Both the position numbers and the translations under genes were made by a program. The notes below the pieces were generated by a model. That model was not told where the DNA came from, did no database searches, and worked only from the letters and a program-made list of their open reading frames with translations. A DNA stretch of 31,436 bases. Origin: JAITWT01 sp964439605 (lineage in GTDB: Bacteria; Pseudomonadota; Gammaproteobacteria; Burkholderiales; Burkholderiaceae_C). Shown here in pieces: positions 30,141 to 31,436 of the stretch (the first letter of the stretch is position 1; each line of letters begins with the position of its first letter). Where the stretch lies: positions 1 to 31,436 of the forward strand of contig CAYTPC010000022.1 in the NCBI GenBank assembly GCA_964439605.1, given 5' to 3'.

Positions 30141-31436
30141 TCACACTGGCACCGCGACCAAATCATGGCCCTCGGCGCCGACGATGCGCGCCCGCGTGAA
30201 TTCCCCGACCGCGAGCCGCTTACTGATCTTCTCAGGCGGCAGCAGGCGCACCACGCCGTCAATCTCGGGCGCATCCGCATAGCTGCGGCCTACCCCGCCT
30301 TTGCGTCCGAGCGCAGGGGCCGAGTCAACCAGCACTTGCATCGTCGCACCGATGCGCTTTCGCAGCTTCGCCACCGAAACACCTTCGGCGACTTCCATGA
30401 AGCGCGCACGCCGCGCCTCACGCTCGGCCTCCGGCAGCATGCCCGGCAAGGCATTGGCGGCAGCGCCAGCGACGGCACTGTAGGCGAAGCAACCGGCGCG
30501 GTCGATCTCGGCTTCGCGGATGAAATCGAGCAGGTGTTCGAACTCAGCCTCGGTCTCGCCAGGAAAGCCCGCGATGAAGGTGCTGCGAATCACGAGTTCG
30601 GGGCAAATGGCACGCCAGCGCGCGATCCGTTCGAGGTTCTTCTCGCCGCTGGCGGGCCGCTTCATACGCGCCAGCACGTCGGTATGGCTGTGCTGCAGGG
30701 GCACGTCCAGATACGGCAACACCAAACCCTCGGCCATCAGCGGGATGACCTCATCGACGCTCGGATACGGATAGACGTAATGCAGCCGCACCCAGGCGCC
30801 ATGGTTCTGCGCCATCACCCCGAGTTCGCGCACGAGGTCGAACATGCGCGTCCTGACCGGCTTGCCGCCCCAAAAACCGGTGCGGTACTTCACGTCCACG
30901 CCGTAGGCCGAGGTGTCCTGGCTGATGACCAGCAGCTCCTTGACCCCGCCTTCGAACAGGGCCTTGGCTTCTTCGAGCACCTGGCCGATCGGCCGCGAGA
31001 CCAGATCGCCGCGCATCGAGGGGATGATGCAGAAAGTGCAGCGATGATTGCAGCCTTCGCTGATCTTCAGGTAAGCGTAGTGCCTGGGCGTGAGCTTGAC
31101 GCCCATCGGCGGCACCAGATCCATGAACGGGTCGTGCGGTTTGGGCAAATGCGCGTGCACCGCGTCCATCACGTCCTGCGTCGCATGCGGGCCGGTGACG
31201 GCCAGCACGCTCGGATGCATCTCATGGACCAGGTTGCCGCCCGATTGATCATCCGTTCGGGCGCCGAGGCAGCCGGTGACGATCACGCGGCCGTTCTTGG
31301 CCAGCGCCTCGCCGATGGTGTCCAGGCTTTCCTTGACCGCATCGTCAATGAAGCCGCAGGTGTTGACGATCACCAGATCGGCGCCTTCGAAGGTCTTGAC
31401 GGTCTGATACCCCTCCGCGCTGAGCTGGGTGAGGAT
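30141..31436 (-). CDS. rimO: Ribosomal protein S12 methylthiotransferase RimO (N-terminus cut by window edge)
   Basis: This radical-SAM enzyme adds a methylthio group to the conserved Asp of ribosomal protein S12. The 432 residues present lack about 20 N-terminal ones beyond the right edge. Seen: the N-terminal cluster-binding cysteines in VNTCGFIDDAVKESL and VTGCLGAR, the radical-SAM motif CNHRCTFCIIPSMRGDLVSR, SQDTSAYGVDVKYR, YPYPSVDEVIPLM, PLQHSHTDVLARMKRPAS and a C-terminal TRAM domain (about the last 65 residues, ending GAEGHDLVAVPV). VRSTFIAGFPGETEAEFEHLL is typical of RimO/MiaB; the PLQHSHTDVLARMKRPAS and SQDTSAYGVD segments favour RimO over MiaB. Confidence 0.96.
   Translation of the reverse strand: MLTQLSAEGYQTVKTFEGADLVIVNTCGFIDDAVKESLDTIGEALAKNGRVIVTGCLGARTDDQSGGNLVHEMHPSVLAVTGPHATQDVMDAVHAHLPKPHDPFMDLVPPMGVKLTPRHYAYLKISEGCNHRCTFCIIPSMRGDLVSRPIGQVLEEAKALFEGGVKELLVISQDTSAYGVDVKYRTGFWGGKPVRTRMFDLVRELGVMAQNHGAWVRLHYVYPYPSVDEVIPLMAEGLVLPYLDVPLQHSHTDVLARMKRPASGEKNLERIARWRAICPELVIRSTFIAGFPGETEAEFEHLLDFIREAEIDRAGCFAYSAVAGAAANALPGMLPEAEREARRARFMEVAEGVSVAKLRKRIGATMQVLVDSAPALGRKGGVGRSYADAPEIDGVVRLLPPEKISKRLAVGEFTRARIVGAEGHDLVAVPV

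Noticed and set aside
1..31436. rRNA, tRNA, complete insertion sequences or prophage genes
   Set aside because: No rRNA-like or tRNA-like cloverleaf sequence, transposase, integrase or phage structural gene could be recognised on either strand by reading.

Overview
The window is high-GC DNA of betaproteobacterial type, most likely from the order Burkholderiales; a Thiomonas-like or Comamonadaceae-like host is my guess from gene content and from one intergenic repeat style, and I could not test it by search. Genes are tightly packed, often with 4-base ATGA stop/start overlaps.

Left part (1-9,390). On the minus strand, a two-component system (response regulator, then histidine kinase) precedes the membrane fusion protein and inner-membrane pump of a heavy-metal RND efflux system; the pump runs off the left edge. 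On the plus strand follow a cytochrome b561 and a ccmABC group for heme export in cytochrome c maturation, with no ccmD-I after it. A convergent isoprenylcysteine-methyltransferase-like protein, a VanZ-like protein and a vapBC toxin-antitoxin pair complete this part.

Central glycan island (9,589-27,360, plus strand). rmlB-rmlD-[AAA ATPase]-rmlA-rmlC make dTDP-L-rhamnose. An ATPase gene preceded by a run of 20 C sits inside this group. Then come a 1,553-residue protein (methyltransferase, 14-residue coiled-coil repeats, GT-B, GT-A family 2, GT-B) and a 705-residue GT2/GT-B protein that share a short homologous segment. hddA-gmhA-hddC-gmhB form a complete GDP-D-glycero-alpha-D-manno-heptose pathway, followed by an OafA-type acyltransferase with an SGNH domain and a WbbL-like glycosyltransferase. 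Much of 14.4-26.4 kb is visibly richer in A+T than the flanks, as expected for an acquired surface-polysaccharide locus. The parts fit together as sugar-nucleotide supply (rhamnose, manno-heptose), assembly by multidomain transferases, and O-acyl decoration. No Wzx, Wzy, Wzm/Wzt or Wzz is present in the window.

Right part (27,411-31,436). An MsbA-type lipid ABC exporter on the plus strand converges with a DUF4197 protein and the ribosomal protein S12 methylthiotransferase gene rimO, both on the minus strand; rimO lacks only its N-terminus at the right edge.

The most unusual item is the 1,553-residue protein. It puts a methyltransferase, a repeat-built coiled coil and three glycosyltransferase modules on one chain, which resembles a covalently fused version of the WbdD (capping enzyme and ruler) plus WbdA (polymerase) arrangement. 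The 20-C tract in the rhamnose group is the second.
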